Under the pieces are notes generated by a model. That model saw nothing but the letters and a program-made list of their open reading frames with translations, did not search any database and was not told the DNA's origin. This document shows positions 54,209 through 62,693 of a stretch of DNA of 64,000 nucleotides, in pieces. Origin of the DNA: Rhodohalobacter sulfatireducens. GTDB lineage: Bacteria > Bacteroidota > Rhodothermia > Balneolales > Balneolaceae. The translations under genes were made by a program, and so were the position numbers. The first letter of the stretch is position 1. Each line of letters starts with the position of its first letter. The stretch is taken from assembly GCF_022012475.1 (NCBI RefSeq), contig NZ_JAKLWS010000008.1, positions 62,001-126,000 on the forward strand, given 5' to 3'.

Positions 54209-54625
54209 ATGAAACTTTCGATGTTCAAATCCAAACTACACCAGATGAAGGTCACCGAGGCCAACCTCATGTATGAAGGGAGCATCACAATTGATGAAGA
54301 CCTGTTGGATATGGCCAACATCCTTCCGTATGAAAAAGTCTCAGTAGTGAATATCACGAACGGTTCACGGCTTGAAACATACACTATTCCCGGTGAGAGA
54401 GGCAGCCGAATCTGTTGTATGAATGGTGCTGCCGCCCGCCTGACTCAGGTTAATGATCGAATAATTGTAATTTCATTCGCTGAAATGGAACCTGAAGAGG
54501 CACAAAATCATAAACCTACTGTGGTAGTTGTGGATGAAAACAATGAGCCTCAAAAAATTCTTGAACAAAATGTTCACGGAAAATCATTTGATCTCGAGAG
54601 CGGCCTAATTGAGTCGCCTAATTAA
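54209..54625 (+). CDS. panD: Aspartate 1-decarboxylase proenzyme
   Basis: 138 residues. Self-cleaves at G24-S25 ([12 protein letters not shown]) to give the pyruvoyl cofactor, and makes beta-alanine for PanC. Conserved [34 protein letters not shown] and NGAAARL (Asn72-type) are present. A C-terminal extension of about 20 residues follows the usual length. panC-panD operon; a strong terminator follows. Confidence 0.96.
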   Translation: MKLSMFKSKLHQMKVTEANLMYEGSITIDEDLLDMANILPYEKVSVVNITNGSRLETYTIPGERGSRICCMNGAAARLTQVNDRIIVISFAEMEPEEAQNHKPTVVVVDENNEPQKILEQNVHGKSFDLESGLIESPN

Positions 54626-54643
54626 ACGATGTTGTTTAGATCG

Positions 54644-54684
54644 AAAAAAAAGCCCGTTCTGATTTTTCGTAACGGGCTTTTTTG
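54644..54684. terminator. Rho-independent terminator after panC-panD
   Basis: AAGCCCGTT (54650-54658) pairs with AACGGGCTT (54671-54679), 12-base loop, followed by TTTT and another T-run; the left side is preceded by an A-run, so it can work in both directions between panD (plus) and the M20 gene (minus). Confidence 0.85.
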
Positions 54685-54822
54685 ATTTTTTAAACAGCAT
54701 ATCTTCTTATAACGTTATTGGATGAGTATAGATGAACACAACAGTGTTCAACTCGTTAACTCATCTGTTGAACGTCCATGAGCCATTTTCATCCCTCACT
54801 GTCCCATGAAAGAAAGATTCTG

Positions 54823-56204
54823 TCACTCCACAAAATCAGGGAGAATTTCAAAAAACCTGGCGGAGGTTTTAATTCCTCTCTGGAAGTCCTTCAAAGAGAA
54901 GCTTTCATTGGGTGAATGAAGTGCATCTTTTGTAAGACCAAAACCCATCAGGATTGAATTCACACCCAAAACTTTTTTAAAATCGGCCACGATTGGTATA
55001 GATCCACCTTCGCGGGAAAATAATACCTCTTTTTGATATACATCCTCAAAAGCTTTTGCGGCAGCTTTCAACCCATAATAATCCAGGTCGATAACAATTG
55101 GATATCCGCCGTGATGCTCTTTTACTTCTATCTCTACCGTATCGGGAGCTAGCGACGAGACATACTCTTTAAAAAGCTTCGCTATTTTATTGGGATCTTG
55201 GTTTGGCACCAGTCGCATACTCACTTACTCACTTTGGCGCCGGCTTTGGCAGGTAATACTGTCTTGGCACCTTCGCCCTGGTATCCGCTCCACAAACCAT
55301 TTACATCCAGGGAAGGACGAGCCGTTGTTCTTTCGTGCGTATTGTAGCCCTCTTCACCATCAACTTCATTTAGATCAAGATTTTTTTTGAATGCCTCTTC
55401 ATCAAACGGGAGTTCATGAATTGCCTCTCGCTGTTCTTCCGTTAACGGCTCAACATCATCATAGAATCCCGGTATACTGATTTTACCGTTACCGTTTTTC
55501 AATTTTGATACAATTTCACACAAAAGGTTTGCTGGATTTTCTACAGCCCCCCCGTAAACTCCCGAATGCAGGTCTCTGTTCGGGCCTGTCACTTCGAGTT
55601 CCATGTAAGCCAATCCTCTCAGGCCATACGTAATTGACGGCTGATCTTCACCGAACATAGCGGTGTCAGAAATCAGGACCATATCACATGAAAGCAGATC
55701 TTTATGTGCTTTGATAAAAGGAATCAGGTTTGGTGAGCCGATCTCCTCCTCCCCTTCAAGAATAAATTTAACATTCACCGGAAGCTCTGTGCCGGTTTTC
55801 ATATACGACTCGATTGCCTTGATATGCGTGAATGACTGTCCTTTATCATCACTCGCACCACGAGCATAAACCCGTCCATTTTTTACAGTCGGTTCAAAAG
55901 GCGGGGTATTCCAGAGCATATCCGGATCCGATGGTTGAACATCATAGTGCCCATATACGAGAACTGTAGGTTGATCGTCATGTTGGCACTTTTCAGCTGT
56001 AACAATAGGGTGGCCGGGGGTCTCATGCATTGTCACACGATCCAGCCCAATACTCTCAAATTGTTTAGTTAGAAATTTAGCGGCCTCCTTAACATCGTCT
56101 TTATTTTGTGAGGAGGTGCTAATGCTCGGGATACGAAGCAGTTCAAATAGTTCTTCTCGGAATTTTTTTTCGTTTGCGTCTATATATTCTTGCAGCTTAT
56201 TCAT
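54823..56204 (-). pseudogene. M20-family dipeptidase broken by an 8-bp tandem duplication
   Basis: The two halves sit in different frames. 55221-56204 gives the first 327 residues (start ATG 56204, MNKLQEYIDANEKKF): zinc and catalytic motifs VYGHYDVQPSDPD, ASDDKGQ, LEGEEEIGSPNL, GPNRDLHSGVYGG; it ends LPAKAGAKVS and then K-stop. 54823-55224 gives the rest (MRLVPNQDPNKIAKLF to DALHSPNESFSLKDFQRGIK, with the last zinc His). Removing one copy of the octamer at 55219-55234 joins them into a normal reading frame of about 457 residues. Such enzymes hydrolyse dipeptides. All key residues are kept, so disruption is recent, phase-variable, or a sequencing error. Confidence 0.85.
55219..55234. repeat. 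Tandem octamer duplication that shifts the M20 frame
   Basis: ACTCACTT occurs twice in a row (55219-55226 and 55227-55234; AAGTGAGT on the coding strand). Eight bases shift the frame by two. Deleting either copy restores codons GCC AAA GTG AGT ATG CGA (AKVSMR). Confidence 0.9.
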
Positions 56205-56222
56205 TACAAAATGAGGATTCAA

Positions 56223-56685
56223 TTCAGTTTCATATAATAGATAGATGATTAAGACTGTGTTTTAGTCTCAACCACGAAATGTAAGCAATTGATGGCAATT
56301 TTGCCCACTACCGATACACTGTTTAAGCATTAAAAAAAGATTACGCCTGATCTATTCATCGTGCCAATGGCACTCTCGATTCCTTAGCATTTTTTTAATC
56401 CCCGAAATAAATTCCGGGGTTACAAGATCTTTTATCCGCTAAGCGGATTTATTAAATCTTTTAATGAGTCACTCCTGGCTTTAACAATGTAAGTTCAATA
56501 AGATTCAATTTTTCATTCTTGCCAGTTTGAAGTTTAGAGCTACACCACTTTTGATTCAAAAAAAGCAGCTATAGCTGCGACCAGTTTTGTAACCCGGGGA
56601 GATTGGAACAAAAAACTAAAGTGCCGTCAGGTACGGCAGGTACTTGATTAGTTAATAACTACTCAGTCTTCAACATCAGTAAAGA
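56223..56685. repeat. Non-coding region packed with unrelated short palindromes
   Basis: 463 bases without a gene. Inverted repeats: GTGCCAATGGCAC (56361-56373); CCCCGAAAT/ATTCCGGGG arms (56400-56419); ATCCGCT A AGCGGAT (56434-56448) within a longer imperfect hairpin to about 56460; GCAGCTATAGCTGC (56565-56578, perfect); TGCCGT CAGGT ACGGCA (56622-56638). They have different sequences. They resemble decayed REP/MITE-like elements; some may stabilise or end transcripts of the upstream DUF1684 gene. Confidence 0.5.
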
Positions 56686-57612
56686 TCAATCATGTAATCC
56701 CTGCCAGTTTTCAGGCCTTTTTTCACCTGCTGTAATGGCTACTTCCAACCTGTTTTGAAGTGGCGGGAGCTGGCAGGTGGTAAATACATTAAAAGCACAT
56801 GGCGGATTGTAGGTCTTATTGAAATCGATATTGGTGTACTGGCTTCCCTCTTCCGGGTTATCTACGTACATATATCGTCCGGCTTGGTAAGTCTCTGTTT
56901 TATTAGTTTGATCGCCAACAATTATAAACATATCATCATCGCTGTCAATAGCATCGAGTGTATAAATCTCTCCATCAATTTTAAATTCTAACACACCGGG
57001 CGAGGCAACCTCCATTTCCTGACCCAAAACATTTATAATAGACATTGTAGTACCCTCAGGATTTGGAATGAAAAGTGCTCGTCTGTTCCACTTTTCCTCA
57101 ATTGGATATGACTCAAACCCTGAAAATTGGTCAGCCTGTTCATTATTCTTATTGAATAACCGGATTCCAACTAATTCCCCTCTTTTTATTATAAACCACT
57201 CAAGATTTTCATGCACTACATGCGGAGTTTCTTCATTTTCTCCATCAAATAAAACTATGTCAGTGACAGGTTCACCCTCATGTGTAATCTTAACTCCATC
57301 TGCCACATTCATTGTTACACGGCCATTTTCGAATACAATGGTGCCTGCTTTTTCGGGAATGGTTTCATCGGGAAATTGAATATCCAGGTCTTCTCCGCTC
57401 CCAAAACTGTTAACCCCTTCATTCAGCCAAAACATCCCATCAAGGCGAAGCCATCCGGTTGGAGATTTTAGGCTCTCTATACGATCCTGTTTCCAGGCTT
57501 TTACCTGTTGAATATAATTTTCAGGAATTTCAGCCTGGCCTAATTGTTTTTTCTGGCAGGCAGATAATACTATCAAAACAATAACAAAAAATACTGAAGA
57601 TAACCTATACAT
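56686..57612 (-). CDS. DUF1684 family lipoprotein
   Basis: 308 residues. Lipoprotein signal MYRLSSVFFVIVLIVLSACQ with the lipobox LSAC (Cys19). The body carries DUF1684 text: VKAWKQDRIESLKSPTGWLR, MFWLNEGVNSFGSG, and the end FNKTYNPPCAFNVFTTCQLP followed by NRLEVAITAGEK. Members are common in Bacteroidota and actinobacteria, function unknown. ATG at 57612. The neighbour downstream on the same strand is the broken M20 dipeptidase, beyond a palindrome-rich gap. Probably anchored in a periplasm-facing membrane leaflet. Confidence 0.85.
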   Translation of the reverse strand: MYRLSSVFFVIVLIVLSACQKKQLGQAEIPENYIQQVKAWKQDRIESLKSPTGWLRLDGMFWLNEGVNSFGSGEDLDIQFPDETIPEKAGTIVFENGRVTMNVADGVKITHEGEPVTDIVLFDGENEETPHVVHENLEWFIIKRGELVGIRLFNKNNEQADQFSGFESYPIEEKWNRRALFIPNPEGTTMSIINVLGQEMEVASPGVLEFKIDGEIYTLDAIDSDDDMFIIVGDQTNKTETYQAGRYMYVDNPEEGSQYTNIDFNKTYNPPCAFNVFTTCQLPPLQNRLEVAITAGEKRPENWQGLHD

Positions 57613-58064
57613 GAAGAGGGCAAGTTGAACATTTATTTGAAGATAAAAGATAGATGAGTAAGTGTTATCACATTTCTATGATAAAAAAATATCGTATTCA
57701 CATTCCAATCTTTGAATTATCATAAGTATTAACAGCGTAAATTACACTTCTTAGTGCATATTGCAGATTAAGTTTCACTAATTGACTTTAACTTTTGACC
57801 CACTCATACACTAATAATGAACTAGGGAGTAAAAAAACAAGAAGAGAGATATATAGTGAAAGTAGTTTAAGGATTTCAGGATTGATTAATTCTTAGATAA
57901 GTGAAATTTACGATCAAAGAAAAATCCTTTTTTGGAAATGCTCAGTGCATTGGGTTCATTTTTTATTTATTCATCCAAATCATTAAATCACTATTTAGAT
58001 ATCGGAATCCACAGAAAACATTCTTTTCGATCAAAATATCTTTTATCTTCAACCCTTCTTATTT
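57613..58064. other. A+T-rich divergent intergenic region before hisF
   Basis: 452 bases between the start codons of the DUF1684 gene (minus) and hisF (plus). Strongly A+T-rich, consistent with promoters for both. I see no gene, no strong hairpin, and no sure -35/-10 pair. No His-rich leader peptide was found before hisF. Confidence 0.5.
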
Positions 58065-58835
58065 ATGCTAACACGAAGAATCATACCATGTCTCGATATA
58101 AAAAACGGTAGAACCGTTAAAGGGGTGAATTTTGTCGGCCTCCGGGATGCCGGTGATCCGGTAGAGCTCGCACAGCGTTATACCGAAGAGGGAGCAGACG
58201 AACTTGTTTTCCTAGATATTACTGCCACAAAAGAGAAACGGAAGACTCTTGTAAAATTAGTAAAGGATATTGCATTGCATATCAATATTCCTTTTACCGT
58301 AGGCGGAGGAATTAAATCGGTCGAGGAGATCGAAGAGATTTTGAAAGCCGGGGCAGATAAAGTATCTCTGAACAGTGCAATTGTTCGTGATTCCAATTTA
58401 ATTACACGAGCCTCAGACGAGTTCGGTTTCCAGGCGATTGTTGCCGCAGTAGATGCAAAAAGGCGAGCAAACAGGCACTCATGGGAAGTATTCGTGAAAG
58501 GAGGTTCAGAACCGACAGGATTGGATGCACTTGACTGGATGGAAAAAACAGAACAACTTGGTGCCGGTGAAATCCTGCTAACCAGTATGGATCGCGACGG
58601 CACTAAATCGGGCTTTGACCTGGAACTTTTGAAAGCCGCAAATAATCGACTTTCAATCCCTGTAATTGCCAGTGGAGGCGCCGGAACAATTCAGCATTGC
58701 TGTGATGCGGTATTAATCGGTAATGCCGATGCCGTGTTAGCTGCCAGCATCTTTCATTTTAGAGAGATTGAGATCTCGGACCTGAAGGCTAAAATGGCAG
58801 AAGAAGGAATTAGCGTACGAATTATTAATAACTAA
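58065..58835 (+). CDS. hisF: Imidazole glycerol phosphate synthase, cyclase subunit
   Basis: 256 residues, (beta/alpha)8 barrel. With HisH it forms imidazole glycerol phosphate and AICAR in histidine synthesis. Start [20 protein letters not shown] carries the catalytic Asp11. The second Asp (about 131, [10 protein letters not shown]), [20 protein letters not shown] and the phosphate loops ([13 protein letters not shown]) are present. ATG at 58065. hisE follows after nine bases, while the remaining his genes are not in this window, so the pathway is at least partly dispersed. Confidence 0.97.
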   Translation: MLTRRIIPCLDIKNGRTVKGVNFVGLRDAGDPVELAQRYTEEGADELVFLDITATKEKRKTLVKLVKDIALHINIPFTVGGGIKSVEEIEEILKAGADKVSLNSAIVRDSNLITRASDEFGFQAIVAAVDAKRRANRHSWEVFVKGGSEPTGLDALDWMEKTEQLGAGEILLTSMDRDGTKSGFDLELLKAANNRLSIPVIASGGAGTIQHCCDAVLIGNADAVLAASIFHFREIEISDLKAKMAEEGISVRIINN

Positions 58836-58844
58836 ACAACAGAT

Positions 58845-59144
58845 ATGGCTACCAAAGAAGAAGTTGAATTTTTATACGACCTCGAACGATTACTCGTCAC
58901 CAGACGAATAGAAAAACCCAAAGGATCTTATTCAACAAAACTCTTTAAGAAAGGAATTGACAAAATTGCTCAAAAATTAGGAGAAGAAGCCGTCGAAACC
59001 ATCATCGCCGCAAAGAATAAAAAGGATGCTGAACTGATCGGTGAAACGGCTGACCTGATTTACCACATGCTTGTGTTGTTGGTTGAAAAGGAAATTCCTC
59101 TTGATCGGGTGATCCAGGAGATGATGCTCAGGAGCAAGAAATAA
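58845..59144 (+). CDS. hisE: Phosphoribosyl-ATP pyrophosphatase
   Basis: 99 residues, all-alpha MazG-like fold. Second step of histidine synthesis; cleaves pyrophosphate from phosphoribosyl-ATP. Seen: SYSTKLFKKGIDKIAQKLGE (about 26-45), EAVETIIAAKNKKDAELIGE with the metal-binding Glu/Asp, ETADLIYHMLVLL. In many bacteria this is fused to HisI; here it is a separate protein. ATG at 58845. Confidence 0.95.
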   Translation: MATKEEVEFLYDLERLLVTRRIEKPKGSYSTKLFKKGIDKIAQKLGEEAVETIIAAKNKKDAELIGETADLIYHMLVLLVEKEIPLDRVIQEMMLRSKK

Positions 59145-59321
59145 AAGTTGAAAAAAATTCACAATTCGTTGAGAAACACTCAAACCTAATTAGACAACTT
59201 ATAAAAATTCTTTATCCGAACATTTTGGAGTGTTTATATATAAGTACCTAATTTATAGGAACATAAGTCGCAAAATAATCGTTATGTAATTATGAATAGA
59301 TAAATCAATTCATCTTACTTA

Positions 59322-62300
59322 ATGATTCTTCGAAAATTATTTCTGATAAATTTAGCGATAATTTTTACCCTGATTCCTTTCACTGCGGAGGCCCAATATT
59401 TTGGACGCACTAAGGTCCAATATGAGGATTTTGATTTTAAGATTCTGCATACAGAGCACTTCGATATCTATCATTATCCCCAAGAAGCTGAAGCGACTGC
59501 AGATCTTGGAATACTGGCAGAGCGATGGTACAAACGGCATTCGGTAACACTGGATCACTCCTTTAAATCGAAAAACCCATTGATTATCTATGCCAACCAC
59601 GCTGATTTTCAACAGAATGATGTTGTTCCCAGTGTAGGTGTTGGAACCGGCGGTGTAACTGAAGGCATGCGAAACCGGGTGATCATGCCCTTTGCCGAGG
59701 CGAACAGCAGTACAAACCACGTACTGGGCCACGAACTTGTTCATGCCTTTCAATATGATATTGCCCGACAAGATAAAATCGGAGGAATTCGAGCTACAAG
59801 TCAATTGCCATTATGGTTCATGGAGGGAATGGCTGAGTATCTATCCGTGGGTGCAGAAGATCCCCATACAGCCATGTGGATGCGTAGTGCCCTTTTGAAT
59901 GACGACTTGCCGTCGATTAAAGATCTTTCTAATCCACAGGAATATTTTCCATACAGGTACGGACATTCTGTTTGGGCATTTATTGCCGGGCAGTCTGGAG
60001 ATCAGGCCGTCTCGAAATTATATTTTAGATCTGCACAGAATGGCCTGGAAAAAGGCTTTAAACAGGTACTTGGTATATCCCGCGATTCGCTTTCAACTCT
60101 ATGGCACAATTCGATTCGGGAAAAATATTCTGATGACATTGAAGATCGGACACGTCCAACTGAAGTTGGCGAATTGGTTCTTGGCAAGGAAAATAATTCC
60201 GGAACCATGAATATCGCTCCAGCACTGAGCCCGAATGGTGAGTATGTGGTTTTTATATCTGAGAAAAATGTTTTCTCCATTGAACTCTTTCTGGCTGATG
60301 CACAGTCGGGGGAGATCATACGGAAACTTACATCAACAAATACTGATCCACACTTGAATGCACTTCGGTTTATTGAATCATCAGGTAGTTGGTCTACGGA
60401 CAATGATACATTTGCTGCCGTAGTTTTTGCAAAAGGCGATAATCAAATTGCACTGATCAATGTGCATAGCGGAGATGTTGAACGCCGGCTCAGTTTTGGT
60501 GATGTGGATGCAATTACAAACCCGTCATGGTCACCCGATGGAAGCAAGATTGCGTTTTCGGGTGCTGATGGCGGATATACCGACTTATATGTTTATAACC
60601 TTGAAACAGATTCGCTCAAAAATATCACGAATGATCGGCATTCTGATCTGCAGCCAACATGGTCTCCCGATGGTCAAAAAATTGCTTTTATAACCGACCG
60701 GGGAAGTGAAACCGACTTTAAAAAAATGTTATTTGGCAATATGAACATTGCCGAACTGGATATTAAAACAGAAGAAATTAGAATGCTTCCGGAGTTTGGG
60801 GAAGCTAAACATATCAATCCACAATACAATGAAGACGGCTCTTCACTTTACTACATATCTGATTATGAAGGGTTTAGTAATATATTTAGATATGATTTTG
60901 CAACAGGTCAACAGTATCGCGTTACAAATGTGAGTACGGGAATTTCAGGGATAAGTAAACTCTCCCCCGCCTTTACCGTTGCCTCGAACACCGGAGAGAT
61001 GCTTGCAACCGTATTTGATGATTCCAACTACAGTATACAGCGGATCGATGAAAATAAAATGGAAGGTGAACTGTTGGGAAGAGAAAGTACCTTTGTAGAA
61101 TCCGATCAGCTACCCGGATCAGGCCCTCCGGGAAATCAAATTGTTCGAACCTATTTGAACAAACCAATAACTGATCTGCCCGATGATACATCTTTTGGTC
61201 TTTCCGATTACACACCAACTCTTCGACTGGATGGCATCAGCGGAGGTGCCGGTGCCGGTGTTTCCAATCAGTTTGGAGTAGGTGTTGCAGGTGGTGTTAC
61301 TGCGAGCTTCAGTGATATGTTAAATCAGCATCAGCTTGTATCCACGCTACGCATACAGGGGCGTATACAAGATATCGCTGGCCAGGTATCGTACCTCAAC
61401 CGGGATAATCGATTTATATGGGGTGGTTCTGTGACTCACCAAACATACAGGAGCTCCCGGACAGGTGTCTCACAAAATGACACTACAACCGTAGATGGTG
61501 AACCTGTCGTAGCCCCTCAATCCGTAATTCGTTTAAACCAAAGAATATTTCGCGAACGCGTAAATGCGCTGGGAATGTATCCGCTTTCGAGTACGCAACG
61601 GTTTGAATTTTCAGGCGGATGGACACATCTCTGGTACCAGTTCGAACGAGAACAGATCTATTTTTCTCCCAGGGGAATTCCATTTAAACGAGAGACATCT
61701 GAATCAGCTATTGAAGAACCTGATCCTTTAAATCTATTTACAAGTTCGGTCGCGTATGTACAGGATAATTCAGTTTTTGCATTTACCGGGCCTATCCAGG
61801 GACACCGAATGCGGTTGGAAGCTGAACAGACGTTTGGATCTCTCAGCTATCTGACTGCCACGGCCGACTATAGGAAATATTTCTATTTGGAACCACTCAC
61901 GCTTGGATTTCGAGCTCTTCACTACGGACGATATTCGGGCGATTCCGAGGACGGACGATTAAATCCCATTTTTCTTGGAAATGAACGGTTTGTACGCGGA
62001 TATAACATAGGTTCATTTTCAGCTCGCGAATGTCGTGATTCTGCCGGAAACACCTGCCCTGAAATTGAGAGACTTTTTGGTAGCCGACTTGCCGTAGCCA
62101 ATGCAGAGTTGCGATTGCCAGTTCTTGGGGTAGAAGATCTTGCACTCTTTCGCTCGAGAACAATTCCTACCACCCTATCTGCATTTTTTGATGGTGGATT
62201 GGCATGGTCTGACTCCAAAAGTCCCGATTTTCGATGGACCACAAACGAAACATCAGACAATATTCCCGTATTCAGTACAGGGCTCAGTTTAAGAGTGAAT

Positions 62301-62399
62301 GTACTCGGTTATCTCATCACTGAGTTCTATTACGCCGTGCCATTTCAAAGACCTGATAAAAGCGGATACTTCGGATTCCAAATCTCTCCCGGCTGGTAA
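59322..62399 (+). CDS. Peptidase-MA-like / TolB-like propeller / Omp85-type barrel fusion protein
   Basis: 1025 residues. Signal peptide (LFLINLAIIFTLIPFTAEAQ, about 6-25). Residues 30-270: peptidase-like domain with a gluzincin motif VLGHELVHAFQYDI (H137, E138, H141) and FMEGMAEYLSVGAE, whose E may be the third ligand, typical of peptidase-MA-like domains. About 290-600: repeated TolB/PD40 propeller blades (NPSWSPDGSKIAFSGADGGY, QPTWSPDGQKIAFITDRGSE). About 650-1025: outer-membrane barrel with the Omp85 motif RFVRGYNIGSF and end YFGFQISPGW. It would sit in the outer membrane with a peptidase and propeller in the periplasm or outside. Substrate unknown. Confidence 0.82.
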   Translation: MILRKLFLINLAIIFTLIPFTAEAQYFGRTKVQYEDFDFKILHTEHFDIYHYPQEAEATADLGILAERWYKRHSVTLDHSFKSKNPLIIYANHADFQQNDVVPSVGVGTGGVTEGMRNRVIMPFAEANSSTNHVLGHELVHAFQYDIARQDKIGGIRATSQLPLWFMEGMAEYLSVGAEDPHTAMWMRSALLNDDLPSIKDLSNPQEYFPYRYGHSVWAFIAGQSGDQAVSKLYFRSAQNGLEKGFKQVLGISRDSLSTLWHNSIREKYSDDIEDRTRPTEVGELVLGKENNSGTMNIAPALSPNGEYVVFISEKNVFSIELFLADAQSGEIIRKLTSTNTDPHLNALRFIESSGSWSTDNDTFAAVVFAKGDNQIALINVHSGDVERRLSFGDVDAITNPSWSPDGSKIAFSGADGGYTDLYVYNLETDSLKNITNDRHSDLQPTWSPDGQKIAFITDRGSETDFKKMLFGNMNIAELDIKTEEIRMLPEFGEAKHINPQYNEDGSSLYYISDYEGFSNIFRYDFATGQQYRVTNVSTGISGISKLSPAFTVASNTGEMLATVFDDSNYSIQRIDENKMEGELLGRESTFVESDQLPGSGPPGNQIVRTYLNKPITDLPDDTSFGLSDYTPTLRLDGISGGAGAGVSNQFGVGVAGGVTASFSDMLNQHQLVSTLRIQGRIQDIAGQVSYLNRDNRFIWGGSVTHQTYRSSRTGVSQNDTTTVDGEPVVAPQSVIRLNQRIFRERVNALGMYPLSSTQRFEFSGGWTHLWYQFEREQIYFSPRGIPFKRETSESAIEEPDPLNLFTSSVAYVQDNSVFAFTGPIQGHRMRLEAEQTFGSLSYLTATADYRKYFYLEPLTLGFRALHYGRYSGDSEDGRLNPIFLGNERFVRGYNIGSFSARECRDSAGNTCPEIERLFGSRLAVANAELRLPVLGVEDLALFRSRTIPTTLSAFFDGGLAWSDSKSPDFRWTTNETSDNIPVFSTGLSLRVNVLGYLITEFYYAVPFQRPDKSGYFGFQISPGW

Positions 62400-62693
62400 T
62401 TTTTTCGAGATAGAATTTACTAAGGCAATTACGAAACGTCGGTAGCGTTATTTATCTGTCACAGAAACGTAATCTCTTTACATTTTTTGAATTCTCTCCT
62501 GCGTTATTTTATATCGAAAATGGACCTCAATATTCATCAAATAACTATTCTTTAAACCGTTATTATTCATTCATAGCTTTATTTCTAAAAAAGTTCGAAA
62601 TTTAAAGCTTGCGTCATTATCATATTTAAACCGGCTGGATTCCGTTTATAAAAATGTAGTTCTGTAATAAATAAGGTATTTTTTTTTTATTGT

